Part shown: piece by piece, positions 6,673 through 6,992 of the stretch
Position numbering within the stretch: position 1 is the stretch's first letter
How the letters are laid out: each line of letters starts with the position of its first letter
NCBI GenBank assembly: GCA_025449475.1
Contig: JANWJM010000034.1
Coordinates: 1-6,992, forward strand
Reading direction: 5' to 3'
Origin: Thermoactinomycetaceae bacterium
GTDB lineage: Bacteria; Bacillota; Bacilli; Thermoactinomycetales; Thermoactinomycetaceae
DNA: 6,992 nucleotides
Made by a program: the position numbers and the translations under genes
The notes under the pieces: model-generated
The model's database searches: none
The model's input: only the letters and a program-made list of their open reading frames with translations
What the model was told of the DNA's origin: nothing

Positions 6673-6992
6673 TTAGGTGGTAGATTCTTTAATTTTTTTC
6701 ACAATCTTTTGCATGTGTTCGTTTTCAAACAATAGGGTTCCGATGATTAAGTTTTGGCCGCCGTTTTCAACAACCGCTGGGATGGTCTGTTCGCTTAATC
6801 CTCCATCGACTGCAATCAATGTTGAAAGATTTTCTTTTTGAATGATGTTGTAACAGTTACGTATTTTGGGCAACACCTCCTTTCGAAAGGTCTGTCCACC
6901 AAATCCCGGTTCGACCGTCATAATATTGACTTCATCAACAAGGTGGAGAAAGTATGTGATTTGTTCAAAGGAAGTGGAAGGTGCAAAAGCGA
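6673..6992 (-). CDS. Ribulose-phosphate 3-epimerase family protein, C-terminal part (5' end outside window)
   Basis: This enzyme family epimerises phosphorylated ketoses at C3, for example ribulose-5-phosphate to xylulose-5-phosphate (Rpe) or allulose-6-phosphate to fructose-6-phosphate (AlsE). The frame runs from the right edge to TAA at 6675-6673, giving about 106 residues of a protein usually near 220. Family marks are APSTSFEQITYFL near the edge (compare NPATP in Rpe), IMTVEPGFGGQTF (the active-site loop, start near 6924), and IAVDGGLSEQTI, whose Asp is the expected catalytic acid/base. The last segment, GGQNLIIGTLLFEN, replaces the usual AGADVFVAGSAIF-like phosphate-binding motif, so this is probably a pathway-specific paralogue and not the housekeeping Rpe. 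An internal ATG at 6921 lies within the conserved core and is not the start. It is the first visible gene of the operon, 17 bp ahead of the binding-protein gene. Whether it is Rpe or AlsE cannot be settled here. Confidence 0.88.
   Translation of the reverse strand, partial: AFAPSTSFEQITYFLHLVDEVNIMTVEPGFGGQTFRKEVLPKIRNCYNIIQKENLSTLIAVDGGLSEQTIPAVVENGGQNLIIGTLLFENEHMQKIVKKIKESTT

Overview
The window looks like a chromosomal segment of a low- to mid-GC Firmicute, most likely of the order Bacillales. The evidence is a Bacillus-type DnaG C-terminal half, strong GGAGG/GAGGTGAT-type ribosome binding sites, a TTG start codon, and a lipoprotein-type sugar-binding protein. A genus cannot be assigned from this sequence alone.

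Layout, left to right: positions 1-1074 (+ strand) hold the 3' part of dnaG, the replicative primase, open at the left edge. An 86-bp gap follows, with a strong stem-loop flanked by A and T runs that can end transcription from both sides. From 1161 to the right edge everything is on the - strand and reads toward dnaG. In transcription order (right to left) it runs: a ribulose-phosphate/allulose-6-phosphate 3-epimerase family gene (5' end beyond the window), a lipoprotein sugar-binding protein, a duplicated-ATPase subunit, a single permease of the ribose/xylose ABC family, a class I DhnA/LsrF-type aldolase, and a zinc-dependent polyol/alcohol dehydrogenase. Gaps are 17, 62, 22-26 and 26 bp, and the last two genes overlap by 4 bp, so this is almost certainly one operon whose promoter lies beyond the right edge.

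The operon reads as an uptake-and-catabolism unit for a monosaccharide or polyol. The binding protein captures the substrate, and the permease with its ATPase imports it. The dehydrogenase probably interconverts a polyol and a ketose, the epimerase acts on a phosphorylated ketose at C3, and the aldolase cleaves a phosphorylated ketose. No kinase or regulator is in view, so the substrate is unassigned. Two internal stem-loops (after the binding-protein gene, and over the permease stop codon just before the aldolase ribosome binding site) may set different expression levels within the operon.

The points most worth a second look are the operon's unassigned substrate, the absence of the usual dnaG-rpoD(sigA) linkage directly after dnaG, and the two intra-operon hairpins. 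I see no CRISPR array, tRNA, rRNA, insertion sequence or phage gene, and no non-coding stretch longer than 100 bp.
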